64,000 nucleotides of DNA from Podaxis mareebaensis (lineage: Eukaryota; Basidiomycota; Agaricomycetes; Agaricales; Agaricaceae): positions 161,263 to 225,262 of the forward strand of contig JAEUWP010000471.1 in NCBI GenBank assembly GCA_018524725.1, in the 5' to 3' direction. Under the pieces are notes generated by a model. The model did not search any database. It was given only the letters and a program-made list of their open reading frames with translations, and was not told where the DNA came from. The position numbers and the translations under genes were made by a program. Positions 1 to 19,003 of this stretch are shown here, one piece after another. Position 1 is the stretch's first letter, and each line of letters begins with the position of its first letter.

Positions 1-1
1 G

Positions 2-94
2 TGCATTGAATATGGTCCGGAGTACCAGCATGGGCCATACGGGTATGCCCATGCACCGGTAGGTTACGATAATGTTGGACTACATACTTTGTAA
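2..94 (+). CDS. 3' end of an unidentified gene (partial)
   Basis: An open frame runs in from the window edge and ends at TAA 92-94. It encodes a 30-residue tail rich in Tyr, Gly, Pro and His, including the stretch HGPYGYAHAPVGYDNV. The composition looks like a low-complexity C-terminus rather than a random frame, and the next gene converges on it from the other strand. Too little is present to name a family, and it could still be a chance frame. Bases 95-377 after it hold no gene that I can see. Confidence 0.35.
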   Translation, partial: CIEYGPEYQHGPYGYAHAPVGYDNVGLHTL

Positions 95-377
95 TCTTCT
101 GTATTTTTAGCACTAGGTATCTAATTCATCCCGATTTGTGTATACTACACATAAAACCAGAAATGCACCCTAAAACCCAAAGAAGAAGAAAATGTACAGC
201 AAGACAATGTCAGATGAAAGTACAAGCATAAGGGAAAGGTTCGCAAAAAGTCTATGAAAGCGGTTAGTAGGACACGTGGGGGAGGTGGAGGGCAGTCGTC
301 TAAGGAGTAGAGGTCTACGTAGGTAAACAGTTAACACGGAATGAATTCGAAATTGCCCAGGGAAGGACGTACGTCAT

Positions 378-887
378 TCATACGTCGGCGACTGCTCTGA
401 CTGCCGCGGTCCAATCCGACCTTGATACAAGGCCTTGTTGTTCAGCAACTTCAAGGACCGCGATTATCCAGTCTTGACAATGTGTCTTTCCATTGGGTCT
501 CTGAAATGGCACGTCTGCCACGATCTTCTCTAACCGCCTACGGTTCGCGAGCGTCATTTTCGTAATTTCGACTGCTTTTGTACATTCCTCTGCCGTTTTG
601 GTGATGGGACCCCAGTTCATGTAGTCCTGGATAGTCATATTGCGAATGAGATAAATCTCTCGCTGGACAGGAACCCCTGTGCTGCTTTTGCCGACTTTCC
701 ATGCTAGCTTCCAATGGCTATCCCGCGGGGAATGCGGGGCAATGCGGGTCGCGATCAACATTATTGGGAGAACCGCGTCCGGATCTCGAAATAGGTGATC
801 GATGTCGACGGGACGACGCATGGAATATGTAACCACTCGTCCGTTGTTTGTCGTGTTATAGAATGGCGCATCTGAGGAGGCCGGCAT
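378..887 (-). CDS. Small conserved fungal hypothetical protein
   Basis: An uninterrupted frame of 169 codons. I place the start at the ATG on 887 (MPASSDAPFY...) because the upstream part of the longer open frame (to 1145) is low-complexity Ser/Pro and looks like 5' leader. The body has a plausible globular pattern: a beta-rich first half (VLPIMLIATRIAP, HWKLAWKV, REIYLIRNMT) followed by helices, then a motif with Cys, Asp and Trp (GKTHCQDWIIAVLE) near residue 145 and a C-terminal helix. This layout resembles small Agaricomycete proteins of unknown function, possibly the DUF7770 type, but that is recall rather than a search. No signal peptide or membrane segment is visible in the short form. 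Confidence 0.6.
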   Translation of the reverse strand: MPASSDAPFYNTTNNGRVVTYSMRRPVDIDHLFRDPDAVLPIMLIATRIAPHSPRDSHWKLAWKVGKSSTGVPVQREIYLIRNMTIQDYMNWGPITKTAEECTKAVEITKMTLANRRRLEKIVADVPFQRPNGKTHCQDWIIAVLEVAEQQGLVSRSDWTAAVRAVADV

Positions 888-1323
888 GATTAAACTCGAG
901 GCGTCGGGGGGATAGTGAGGGTGAGGCTCGAGGGTAAATAAGGTAGCTCTCGTGGACAACGAGCGGGAGGGGCCGGGCGGAGAGGGACCGAATGCAGTGG
1001 CGAGGGAGATGATAATAGTATTGAAGCAAGGTTGGCTTAAGGGTAATTGAGGGGAAGAACACGTTGTAAAGCACTTGTGATGCCTTATTGCATCAGTCCA
1101 GAAAGCCAGTCCCTTCGACAACCACGTTATAAACCGTACGATCAACCCTTTCGATCATCTAGATACAAACACAATGTCCTATCTGGCTTCACTAACTCGT
1201 GTTCCCCACTCTCCACCTGACTTCTCATCCATCCACCTTAACCACCTATCACATCACATCAACTCATTACTCTGGACATGTAGATTAATATAGTAGTCTC
1301 CAAAAACCTGCCCACGCCCTAAC

Positions 1324-2568
1324 TCAGATCCCTGAGCGTATCAATCTTCTTGCTTGATTTTTGGCAAAAATGGGTGGTACATCAGTCAACAATCTGAGCG
1401 CTTGGGCGGGATTCCGTTGCTTGAGAGCTATAAGATATTGCGAAGTCGTCATTCGGTTCTTTGGGTTGTGCCTCAGCATGGTGCTTATCACTGGCCATAT
1501 TGTGCGAGGGACAAGCATTTCCTCTGTCCGGGATGGCTTTCGCACAAGTGCCCATAAGTCACGGTGGCTACGTGCATTGGGCGGAAAGCGCTGCGGTTTG
1601 GGTGGCTCTCCGGTGTATATCTGGGAGGTCCATCGTGAGAATTATGGGATGGTTTACAAGTCTTGAGCGGCTCACCTGGACGGCCAAGCAACCTAAAGCG
1701 AATATATCGCTGGCATACGTGAACTCGCCGGTGTAGTTTCGCCAGCCGTCGATAAGAGCCTTTCGGATCCGTTCGCTGTCAAATAGCTCGGGCGCTAACC
1801 AAGCCTCAGTGTCTGACAGACGATCCGCTGTGGGCCATCGGGTGGGAGCAAACTCTCCAAGGCAGAACTTTCCATCAGCTTTTACGAACACGTTATCCTA
1901 GAATATCGTTAGTTGAAAACGTAGTGGGTGCAGGGATCACACTTACCGCTCGAATGTTACCGTGGACAAAATGGTGGCGGTGCAAATAATCAAGACCTAA
2001 TAGGACATCTTGTAGCTAGCGCAAAGAGCGTCAACGAAAAGGGAGACAGAGAAGAGGAGTATCACTTACGACGGACAGCTTTTCGAGTCCGGATGTGCCT
2101 TTTATATACTCTGTCACATAGCCGGACGAGAGAGGATTGGCATGTTCGGTGACGAAAGTGAGTTGAGAGTCGTTCTGGTTAAGATGCAAGCCTCGGAATT
2201 CTATTGAATGGACGCCCTGTAACTCTGTCCATCGTTTCAGTCGCTCTAACAATGACTGGAAACGGACAGCATCAGTGACATGACGCCTCAACAGAAGTCC
2301 CCCGTCAAACTTACCGACAAGTGAACCTCTGACAGTTTTGATCGATCGCGGGATGAAACGGGGAGCCGTACAGGTTGCAGTCGTACGTCAGGCTAGTTCT
2401 CTCTTCAGCTTGGATCTTCTGAGTGCGACGTGGTATGCTTACCTGTTCCTTGTCAGCGAGGTAGGCTGAGCCTTCATGGACAGTTATCTGTTGGGCACGG
2501 CAGAAATCTCTAACACGCTTAATGAAGGTATCTGCGACATTGATTGAAAGTTGCGGGGCGAGGGACAT
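1324..2568 (-). CDS. Protein-kinase-fold protein, probable pseudokinase
   Basis: A multi-exon gene starting at ATG 2568 (MSLAPQLSINVADTF). The kinase C-lobe can be read across introns: GLDYLHRHHFVHGNIRADNV, where HRD should be, then FCLGEF where DFG should be, then an activation-segment end SDTEAWLAPELFDS matching an APE motif, the Asp of DIFALGCL (helix F), IYTGEPPKP, and a final LRHNPKNRMTTSQYL matching the conserved Arg of subdomain XI. The catalytic-loop Asp is therefore Asn (HGN) and the DFG motif is GEF, so phosphotransfer is unlikely. In active relatives the loop usually reads HGDLKxxNIL. The exon A|DNV junction lies at about 1897/1948. Splicing of the first 250 nt is unresolved: no clean frame joins exon 1 to the N-lobe. 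Role unknown; perhaps a scaffold. Confidence 0.75.
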
Positions 2569-3074
2569 ATTTGAAGACAGAAGCTATGGCAATGGGAGGG
2601 GGGCGGGAAGGGTGGTGCGGAGAAAGTGGTGGGACCGACGAGGTTTTTAGCCTGGATACAGCTTGGGGGTGGGCCCACATAAAAGTGGGCTATGTGTGAC
2701 TGTCCGCGCAGGGTGGAAACCGGTCCTTGAAGTTTGTTGGACAGTGCTTTTAGGAGGAATATATCATATCCGACAACAGCTCGGTGTCAAGAACACAGCC
2801 CATTGCGCCAAGAGGCGTGCTCCGGCAAAACAAACATGAAAGAGACGAGCATTACGAGCATTGTATAAGAGCAAGCGAAAATATGCGGCCGGGAATAGAA
2901 CAGCAAAGCTTAGCCTGTGCACTTAGCGTAGATGAAGAGGTTGTACCTGGGAATGTCAGTGAACAAAATGACCAAGGGAACACTGCCCACCGCATCTGTT
3001 TGGCAATGGCGTGGGAACCAAGCATACTTGGCCACGTCCAGCCAAGCTCAGCTACACCACATTTCACGACCGCC

Positions 3075-3879
3075 ATGCGTCTCCCTTTGTTGTCTGTCGT
3101 GCTGGCCATTGCAGCCACGGTTAATGCCCTTCACTTCTACCTTGATGCCAACCAAAAGCGCTGCTTCATTGAGGAACTCCCAACTGACACTGTTGTCGAA
3201 GGCATGTTCTTCCATCCTCATTGGTACAAATCACCTGAATTCTTTGTTACACTCCAGGCAATTATCGTGCCTTGGAATGGTCGGAACCACAACAGAAATA
3301 CGTAGAGAATCCAGAATTGGGCATTATTGTCGAGGTTCAGGTGCGTCGCCATGCATCTTTACGCATCCATCCTCCTTATTCATGCCTAACCATAATGCAG
3401 GAAGAACCCTCGGGCCACGTAGTAGTGAAGACAACTGGACCGAGCGATGGTGTCTTTACCTTCACCTCCCATGAAGCCGGCGATCATTCCATCTGTCTCT
3501 CGACCAACCACACATCATGGTTCAGCCATACCCACATCCGCCTTTATATTGACATTGTTGTCGGTTCAACAAAACCCAATGTTGAACATGATCGTTCCCA
3601 TGTGTCCGAATTAGCAAGTAAACTCCGTGACCTCAACCAGAAGCTGGAGGATATCCGTCGGGAACAGCAATACCAACGCGAACGAGAAGCCGACTACCGT
3701 GACCTTAGCGAGGCAACAAATGCAAGGGCTGTGTGGTACAGCATAGCTCAAATTATAGTTCTGTTGGTGACTTGTGCATGGCAGTTGCGGCATCTCAAGG
3801 TATGCCACTTTCATGCCCGATTCTATTCCTGCTTGCTGAACTTCTCCAGCGCTTCTTCGAGGACAGGAAAATGCGATGA
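3075..3879 (+). CDS. p24 family (EMP24/GP25L) ER-Golgi cargo receptor, alpha type
   Basis: Four exons: 3075-3201, 3258-3340, 3401-3799 and 3850-3879. The product has a signal peptide (MRLPLLSVVLAIAATVNA), the GOLD domain (LHFYLDANQKRCFIEELP, then VFTFTSHEAGDHSICL), a coiled coil (LRDLNQKLEDIRREQQYQRE), one C-terminal membrane segment (AQIIVLLVTCAWQLRHLK) and a short cytosolic tail RFFEDRKMR with the FF and dibasic signals for COPII and COPI. Both GOLD cysteines are present. The sequence tracks the human TMED4/TMED9 and yeast Erp1/5/6 branch. Such proteins select cargo and shape vesicles in the early secretory pathway. The first intron (3202-3257) starts with GC rather than GT. An open frame reaching upstream to 2784 is treated as 5' leader, since it would bury the signal peptide. 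Confidence 0.93.
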
Positions 3880-3949
3880 TACAGTATCTATACTGTTGGC
3901 TTTTAATGTACTCTCACAACCTCGGGGTTTAATTGCATTCGTTTCTGCA

Positions 3950-5450
3950 TTAATCCTCGAACCTGAGGAGGATCTTCTTGCCATACCGACCCGCCGCGAG
4001 TCTTCTGAACACCTCTCGGATCTGCCTTGTTGCTTCGTTGTCATCGTCCTGCTTGCCGATTGAGACAATTTCGTGTTCAGGAGCTTTAAGCTGGGAGAAT
4101 GTCAGTGGGGTCTGCCCCAAGGGAAAGAGCACTCTTGCCTTATCCTCTTTTATCAACTGCGCAAGGGAGCGCATGAGCTCTTCCCTTTCTTGTACGGAAT
4201 GCTCAAGATACCAACGGCTTTGCCAAAACCCATGTGCCGTCAGGTTTTTGAAAATGAAAGCAGATGTCGGCAGGGAAAGTGGTTGTTTTGACATGGCGCC
4301 ATAAGACACGAGGTGTGCGTCTTTGCCCAAATATTTCAACATCAACGTGGTTTCCTTTCCGCCTAGTAATTCGTGGTGAAATTCAGTCTCTGCTGACGTC
4401 GATTCATGCGTACCAACACAGTTAAGGGCCAAACGCATATCCTGGATCAGAGTTTTGAATATTATTAAGATAACAGAATACGATTCACTTACCTTACCGC
4501 CCGTCCAGGTCTTGATATCATCACGTAGTGACTTTTCAGTCAATTCCTCATAAGTGAGGACTTGGGTAGCGCCGAGTTTTTGCAACTGTTCCTTCAGCTG
4601 CGAGATGTCGTCACTGAAAGACAAGTTAGGGATGTCCGAATACTGATCATAGAGACCCACCGGTTCCGCACCAAGTTGAGGGTTTTTAGCCCTCGGGCTG
4701 CCGCAATTTGTATGACCGCTTGTCCGACCTAACCCACCATAAGGCTGAGAGAAACCCGATGAAAGGGGAAAATACAAACTGCGCTGTTGGCCCCGTTCTG
4801 CATGATCCAATCCCCTTCTTCCAGCTTCACATAATTTGTAAGCATATTGTACGCCGTGGGAGGATTAACCTATGTCTTCGTTCAGACGCCAGCCAGACGT
4901 GACAAAAGGATGGATTTCCGCCCACAGTGATAGTTGCGGCATGGATTTCTGTGAGGCCTTGACGGTCAGGGATCCTGACAATATCATGCACATTCACGTT
5001 CTTGCTAGTCGACCAGGTCCCAGCTTGCTGTTTGACCATGACGACCCAATCGCCCACATTGAGGCCGTCCGTGTTTTCCCCCACAGATGTGATCGTCGCA
5101 AGGCCTTCATTTCCGCCGATGAAGACAGGTTCTTCCTTGCTCCCCTTTCCTGCATCCGCAAGATTATTAGTCAGTGTAGGTTTTGCGGGATATACGCCTT
5201 CTATGACATTAACATCTGCAGGGTTGATCGGTGAGAGCAAGAAACGAATGTTGACAGTTCCAGGAGCAGGTGGAGGCAATGAGGGGTATGTGAGAACGCT
5301 CAGAACATCCGCCGGGTCACCGTTCTGTGAGTAGACAACTGCGCGGTTCGCGAGCCTCATGGATGAGGACGAGAAAAAACGAGAAGTAGTTGGTAAGGCG
5401 TGCAGAAAGCGAGCGTCGACTGGACGAGGTCGGGTGAGGAGGGAAAACAT
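3950..5450 (-). CDS. ETR1: Mitochondrial trans-2-enoyl-thioester reductase (MECR/ETR1)
   Basis: Starts at 5450 with a basic, Ser-rich mitochondrial presequence (MFSLLTRPRPVDARF...SRFFSSSS) and ends at 3950. It follows the medium-chain dehydrogenase/reductase fold: the GroES-like half carries INPADVNVIEGVYP and FIGGNEGLATI, then the Rossmann half reads NSAVGQAVIQIAAARG and LNLVRNR once two short introns (near 4690-4770) are removed. The C-terminal half has LALNCVGTHES, SYGAMSKQPLSLPT and a Trp-rich FWQSRWYLEHS segment as in MECR. The enzyme performs the last, NADPH-dependent step of mitochondrial type II fatty-acid synthesis, which supplies lipoate and respiratory-chain assembly. It shares only 57 nt with the stop of the next gene on the same strand (5508), so its promoter overlaps that gene's 3' end. 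Confidence 0.95.
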
Positions 5451-5507
5451 GACTAAATGATGTCATCATTGCTCTGTGGCCAAGTTATTAATAATTATCC
5501 AACACGC

Positions 5508-8500
5508 CTAAACAACCAACAATGCATTCTCTTCCGACAATCTATCCACACTACATGCGAAAACAAGTACCCGCACCTTGGTATCATTAGCTCTACCGCG
5601 TACCTTTTGCAAGGTCCATTCCGTCACAGTTACATCGTTCACGTCAACAAAAACCAGTCCTTGCTTAATATCCACTAGCCCGTTTCCTTGTCCACAAGCA
5701 GTCAAAAGTGCGTCTAACGAGTGCACCCTCCGCTCCTTTGGCAACACACCCTTCCACCATGAGCAACGATCGCAGGGTGGATTTCCGCGGGAATTCATGA
5801 AACATGAAACAGCTGTGGCGACCAATTTCGAAAAGGAATCAATTGGGGTTGGTGGTATTGCATCAGTGTTTTCAACAGCATTGATCAGAAGGTCCTGGCC
5901 TCCGCCAATGTCAGACCGATCCCAAGAGATTTTCGCATTGTGCTGCTTTGTTGCCACGTTCAAAGTGCTGCTGAGGGCCGCTGTTTTCTCAAGGGGGTGA
6001 TCGATCTTTCGGCGTTTGAAGGGTCCCTTCGAGTCTCGTGAACAGCCTTCTAGGTCAGCCAGGGTATCTTGGATGTCCTTCACCCTTTCCTGTCGTTTCA
6101 TACTTATGGTGGGTGACGGCGGCTGGCCCCACAGGGACTTGCACCAATCGTCAATGTCCTTGTTCGAACGGTCCTTCCCGATGCATTCGCGAGCTATTCT
6201 ATCGAGTTCCCTGATGTCCATACAGTCCGTCCATGGCCGTTCTCGTTCAGCATGAATCTTGGTGAATCTGGGGAACCTTGGCTCATAATGCTGCGACAAT
6301 GAGATGCCTAAGTCAGGGAGAGGCCAAATGTGACGCACTCGGCTTTGGCGTTCCTTGGTGAAACCAGCACACAGGAGTTCCGCCAGGTAGGGCGAATGAA
6401 GGATCGTTTGTGGTTTGCTTTGCAGATGTGTAGATATCGAGAACGTGAACGGTAATTTGTTAATGGCCTGTCTGCAGAGTCAACATACATCAGCCTCCAG
6501 AAGTAATTCTGAATCACCTCTAAGCCCGCCGGATAAGGTATGTTGTCACCCTGTCGTATTCGAAAGTTCAGGTCTTCTAGTTCTTTCCGACCCAATCCGT
6601 ATGATACTGTAAAATAAATGAGAATGTGGGGCTTCACATCGGGCTATGACGGCAACCCGAATAAGTCGCGCGAAAGTGTGCAAAGGCATTGATATACCTT
6701 GACCCGGATTTGACTAGTATTCGTGATGGCGCCAAAGTAGAAGGTGGTGTAAACATTGGGGGTGACTGATTCTCTGTCAGGTTGGACATGAAGGATTTCT
6801 GTGCTCTGCTTACCCCGAAGTTCGCGAGCTCGATCGCGATCCCAACCCGCCGCCACAATTACCAGGTCAATGCAATCCCCGAGACCTTTTATATAGTCTG
6901 CTTTGAGTTTGACCCAGGGAAGGCGAAATTCATTGTACTCAGATTCGTCGGCTTTCAGGACTAGGCCCTCTAAATTGTTTGCGATATGTTCGGCGAAGAC
7001 TGCCCGTAAGGCCCCGTTAGGGTCGGGGCCTGTCATGTCAATTTGATACCGTTCGGAAAACATCGCCTTTGTGGGTATCGGTTTGACGAAGGTCTCCAGC
7101 AAACGACGGCGCGTTGAATAGGCCTGAAATACCAGGGGCTCGTCGTCAAGCACTAAAATATCGAAAAAAATGAGTGCCAGGTGTCTAGACTGTGACTCGT
7201 CTGTCATAGTGGACAGCTGAGAATCGCTATAACGTTTCGTGAGGATGACATTCACCAAAAGCGTTAGTCAGATGACACACCAGTCCTCTTCGTCTTGCGG
7301 TTCCGAGACTTTTAGCTGGTTTCTAGCCCTTCCTCGAACGCCAGATGCCGTCCGTTCAATAAGACCACGAATTCTCCAGAACTCTGTTGATGTCAAGTAG
7401 TTGTTAGTCACACTGTCAAAGGTCAAAGGCACCGCCTACCATCGACGTGATCTTGATACCAAGCGACCATCTCTGCGTCGAGGACTATATTTCTCTTGAT
7501 TCTTGTGGCGCGTGAATGACAATAGTTCGAAATTGTGCTCAAACCGAGTGCCTCGCTGATTATGTCGTGAACACCGTGTCGGTCCAGGGTAGAATCTCGT
7601 TTGCTCTTGCTAAAAATCGTAATCTTCGGAGACCCATCTACACGCATTTCGACATGAATCTGAGCGCGCTCTCCATCATACTTAGTCTCAGCCCAGACTC
7701 TTGAGGAATCTCGAAAATGTGATAATGCATGGTGACAACTGGTCCCTTTGACTGACTGAGGAAGCTATTGTGCGATCACGAGCCAGAGCAGTTTGGTGAA
7801 CTATTATATTCAATGGGGTGACCACAGTACACACACACCTGTATCATAGAACCTATAGTTGGTTTAAGTGCTGGTTTCATATGGTGAGGAAGTTCAAAGG
7901 CTGCGGCAACCTCATCTAGGTTTGCTTTGACACGGTGTAATCTTGGCATGTAACCTGTTGCATCCCACGCGCTGATCGCGTGCTCCTTGATGAGCATTTT
8001 GACTGCGTTGGAGTTGAAGTCGAGGAGAGCCACAGAGCAATTCACTTCTGGGACAGGGTATAGTATCGGCCGGAGATCCTTCAGAATTATTTGAGTCATG
8101 AATCCTGCTTCTAGAGGTGGCAATTGGCGGAATAAGGTTTTGAGGATATCAAGTTTCGGGCGGCGAGCGCTGGTATCTGGGTATTTGTTGCGAATGGATA
8201 TATGCGTGTATGGTGAGGTGGCCGCAAGCTCATCAAGTAATTCGTCCACTTCGGCGATTGTCAGAGAACTTGATGCCTCATCTGCATCCTGTGGCAGTAC
8301 GAGTCAGAGAGAGAGAGGGACCTGGGTACTGAGCAAGCAATTACAGGGAATTGTGGCTGGAGCAATTGCCTCAGCTCATTATCCAGACAGCCTGAAGAGT
8401 CGTAAGAGTCCCAGTTCTCCAGCCGCTGAAGAGGTAGTCCAAGGGCTTGTGACAAATAACTTGCGAGCTTGGTTTCCTGAATGTCGTACTTGCGTTTGGT

Positions 8501-8787
8501 ATCTTCTTCCGGAAACAAGAGCCGAAAACAGATTGCTGTAGTCCCCGGAGGTAATGGAGAGTATATCGCCTGAAGTCTTTCAATCCATCGTTTAAAGATA
8601 CCGAGTGCAGGGTATGAGGTACGTGTCTCTTGCTTGTATTGCCGATTCGTCGTAGTCCTCGGCTTGATTTTTGCGATTTCCCGCAACAGAGAACAAAAGC
8701 TTGGAACATGAGTGGAGCACTACCAACCTTATAAGCAAGTTTTGGTACTCACAAGGCAAAGGGAACGCCTCTCGCCCCAGATGACAT
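5508..8787 (-). CDS. ATP-dependent DNA ligase, ligase IV-like
   Basis: Starts at ATG 8787; exon 1 (MSSGARGVPFAF) joins FCSLLREIAKIK across an intron of about 53 nt. The N-terminal DNA-binding domain carries FRLLFPEEDTKRKY and LEAGFMTQIILKDLRP. The adenylation domain has the nucleophilic Lys in AETKYDGERAQIHVE (motif I, 7672-7683), LDAEMVAWY (motif III), ALIFFDILVLD (IIIa), NNLEGLVLKADES (IV) and PWVKLKADYIKGLGD (V), followed by an OB-fold domain and EPRFPRFTKIHAERERPWTD. These motifs and their order match eukaryotic ligases, closest to ligase IV of end joining. The last roughly 200 residues (from about 6070 to 5508) show no BRCT repeat that I can recognise, which a true LIG4 needs to bind XRCC4. 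It may be a fungal ligase paralogue rather than LIG4. ETR1 follows on the same strand. Confidence 0.88.
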
Positions 8788-9436
8788 TGGTGTTAATGAG
8801 ATGGTAAGGATCAGTAGGCAGTGAAGCACGTCAATTAACGGTCAGATGACCGTACTCGTATACGTGAACCAAACTGATGAACCAGTCGATCGTTGCTGAC
8901 AGATGCCGTTGAATGCGGTTTGATTTATTGACAAGCTTTAGACTGATGATGCGCCATGGGGCGCACGAGTTTAGACACGGGGTGTCAAGTAGCGACTTTT
9001 CCCATTTGATATCGTTCAAAGAGTGTTTATCCATACACTGCCACATGTGGCTAAAAGGAAAGATTATAACAATAAACTAGATAATACCTATAGCAAGTAG
9101 AGTGAGATCCCAAAGAGGAAAGGATTGTAGGGTGAACTATGCCAGGCACGGCAAGAAAGCAGGTGAAACTATAACACACGGAAAGGAAGATTCAGCACGT
9201 AAGTGCGAGACGGTATTGAGATGAGATACAAAGGTATATCAACCACGATGGTGAAATAAAAAGAAAAAGGATGAATGTGCTGCCAGGAAGCCGAGAATTG
9301 AACGTAGAAGGGAAGTCAGAATAGGACATGCCAGGGTCGGTGTCTGGCCGTGTTCGTGAAAGCATTCAAAGACGTAGTAGCTGAATGGACCGTTGGGAAC
9401 TTAAGGCGGAACACCTTGGGGAGCCTGACCGAATGG
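8788..9436. other. Intergenic, no gene seen
   Basis: About 650 bases between the ligase start and the STK32-like kinase stop. The only open frames are short (longest 71 codons) and lack coding character. It should hold the ligase promoter and the kinase 3' UTR. Confidence 0.5.
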
Positions 9437-11203
<1,767 letters not shown>

Positions 11204-11441
11204 TTGAAAGAGTCGTGAGAGGTCGTGGAGGAGAGCAAGGGAGTGTCTGTAAGAAGAGACGGGCGAGGAGGGCGAGAAAAAGACGGGCAGAGGATATTGG
11301 GAAAGCGACGGAGAAGAGGAGGGTGTGGGTGCAAGAGTGGGTGGGGAAGGCAAGATGGAAACGGACTGGCACGAGCTGGCTCATCCCCCTTGATTACGTA
11401 ACTACCACTTTCTTTTTCCATTTCCATTCCTTTTTTCTGTC
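11204..11441. promoter_or_regulatory. Shared divergent promoter: STK32-like kinase / guanylate kinase
   Basis: 238 bp separate two opposite start codons, so the upstream elements of both genes must lie here. A palindromic TTACGTAA (11394-11401), the core of a bZIP/CRE-like site, lies 41 bp before the guanylate kinase start, and a pyrimidine-rich stretch (11405-11440) precedes it. The site is inferred from sequence only. Confidence 0.45.
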
Positions 11442-12205
11442 ATGGCACGTTTCCTTTACCGTCTTTCCTTCCCCATGCCAGCTCCTCCAGAGTTTGCTCA
11501 CGACTTTTCCCGCCCCCTCGTTGTCTCAGGGCCCTCTGGCGTCGGCAAAAGCACCCTTCTTCAACGTCTCTTTGCCAAATATCCAGACCACTTTGGCTTT
11601 AGTGTTTCCCGTACGCACATTTGCCCTTCCTTTGTGCCTGATCGAGTTGCCATTTCCTTCTCTAGATACGACCCGCAATCCCCGTCCAGGCGAGGTCGAC
11701 GGAAAGCACTATCATTTTGTCTCCAAGGACAAGTTCAAGGATCTCTTAGCCGATGGTGCATTCATAGAGCACGCCGAATTCTCCGGCAACTTTTACGGCA
11801 CCAGCTTCGAGACCGTTCGCCAGATTCAAAGGCAAGGAAAGCGCTGTATTCTCGATATTGAAGCACAGGTACGATCCTTTTGTGGCCGTCCTTCCCCTCC
11901 GCCACACTCACCCTCAGGGAGTCCGTCAAATAAAACAAACCGATCTCAATCCTGTTTACTTGTTTATTTCCCCTCCTGATCTGAGTATACTGCGAGCCCG
12001 CCTCCAACAGCGCGGCACAGAAACGGAGGCCTCGGTGCAGAAACGGCTAGCAACTGCCCTTAAGGAAATTGCCTATGCAAAGGAGCCCAATGTGCACGAT
12101 GTTGTCATCATCAACGATGACCTAGACCGGGCATACGAGTTGCTGGAGCGCGTTGCGCTCGGAGAGAAGACTGCAGGAGATGGATTACCTCCGTTGGACG
12201 ATTGA
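11442..12205 (+). CDS. GUK1: Guanylate kinase
   Basis: Three exons. The P-loop reads [15 protein letters not shown] (about 11525-11570); the next exon gives [19 protein letters not shown], with the GMP-binding Arg and Tyr, then [15 protein letters not shown] and CILDIEAQ; the last exon gives [27 protein letters not shown] and the closing helices. It converts GMP to GDP with ATP in purine nucleotide supply. About 215 residues, slightly longer than yeast Guk1. The start is uncertain between 11442 and an in-frame Met 11 codons on ([11 protein letters not shown]); the first has a better upstream context and could add a short N-terminal extension. Shares a divergent promoter with the kinase at 9437-11203. 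Confidence 0.95.
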
Positions 12206-12435
12206 TTCTCATCAGCGCGCACAAGTACACTTGCATAGATACCATTTATGTAATTTAAAATTCGGCAAGCAAGTGGCCAATGAGAAGCAACCGGCAGTGA
12301 TCAACAGCAAGTTTATTTATACATCCCATCATGGCACGGCTTCTATATCCGGTTGCCCAGCGTTTTTAGTTTTGAGATACGGGTCCGCCGTTAGTCAGCG
12401 CGAACTCAAACCCTCTCTCTCTACCGCTCACCATC

Positions 12436-18562
<6,127 letters not shown>

Positions 18563-19003
18563 TCTCGGTATAAAATGAAGGCTTAGCCAACATATACAGT
18601 AGAATTCTGAGCTTACGGACAAATGCAATTGAGATAAGCAATATCATATTATCGTGTGACATTTATCTTTCCAATCAAGAAGTTCGGCGCTTGATTCCGA
18701 GCTGAGTCATGTTGTGCTTGTTTTTATTGTTACTGGAAGCGAGTTGGCTGCACTGTTCGCTGACTTACTGAGGGAGGTCTGAGTTCGCTAAAAGGGTTCG
18801 AGGCTTGAAGACGTGTGTAGTACTGTGTAGTAGATACTGGATCGTGATTGAATGTGACACTGCGATGGTTTTGTCGTGTTTGGCGCTGAGAAGAAATTGC
18901 TGACCCAACCTCTGGCTGAGTCTTGACTAAACTTCCTCCCGGCCGCTCAGGCCTCATCCCAACCCTTTTTCGCGATCTTTGCTTCTTCTAGCTTCATGCA
19001 CTC

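Noticed and set aside
2784..3305. N-terminal extension of the p24 protein from ATG 2784
   Set aside because: It would place about 97 residues before the signal peptide and ignore the intron that gives the conserved GOLD sequence.
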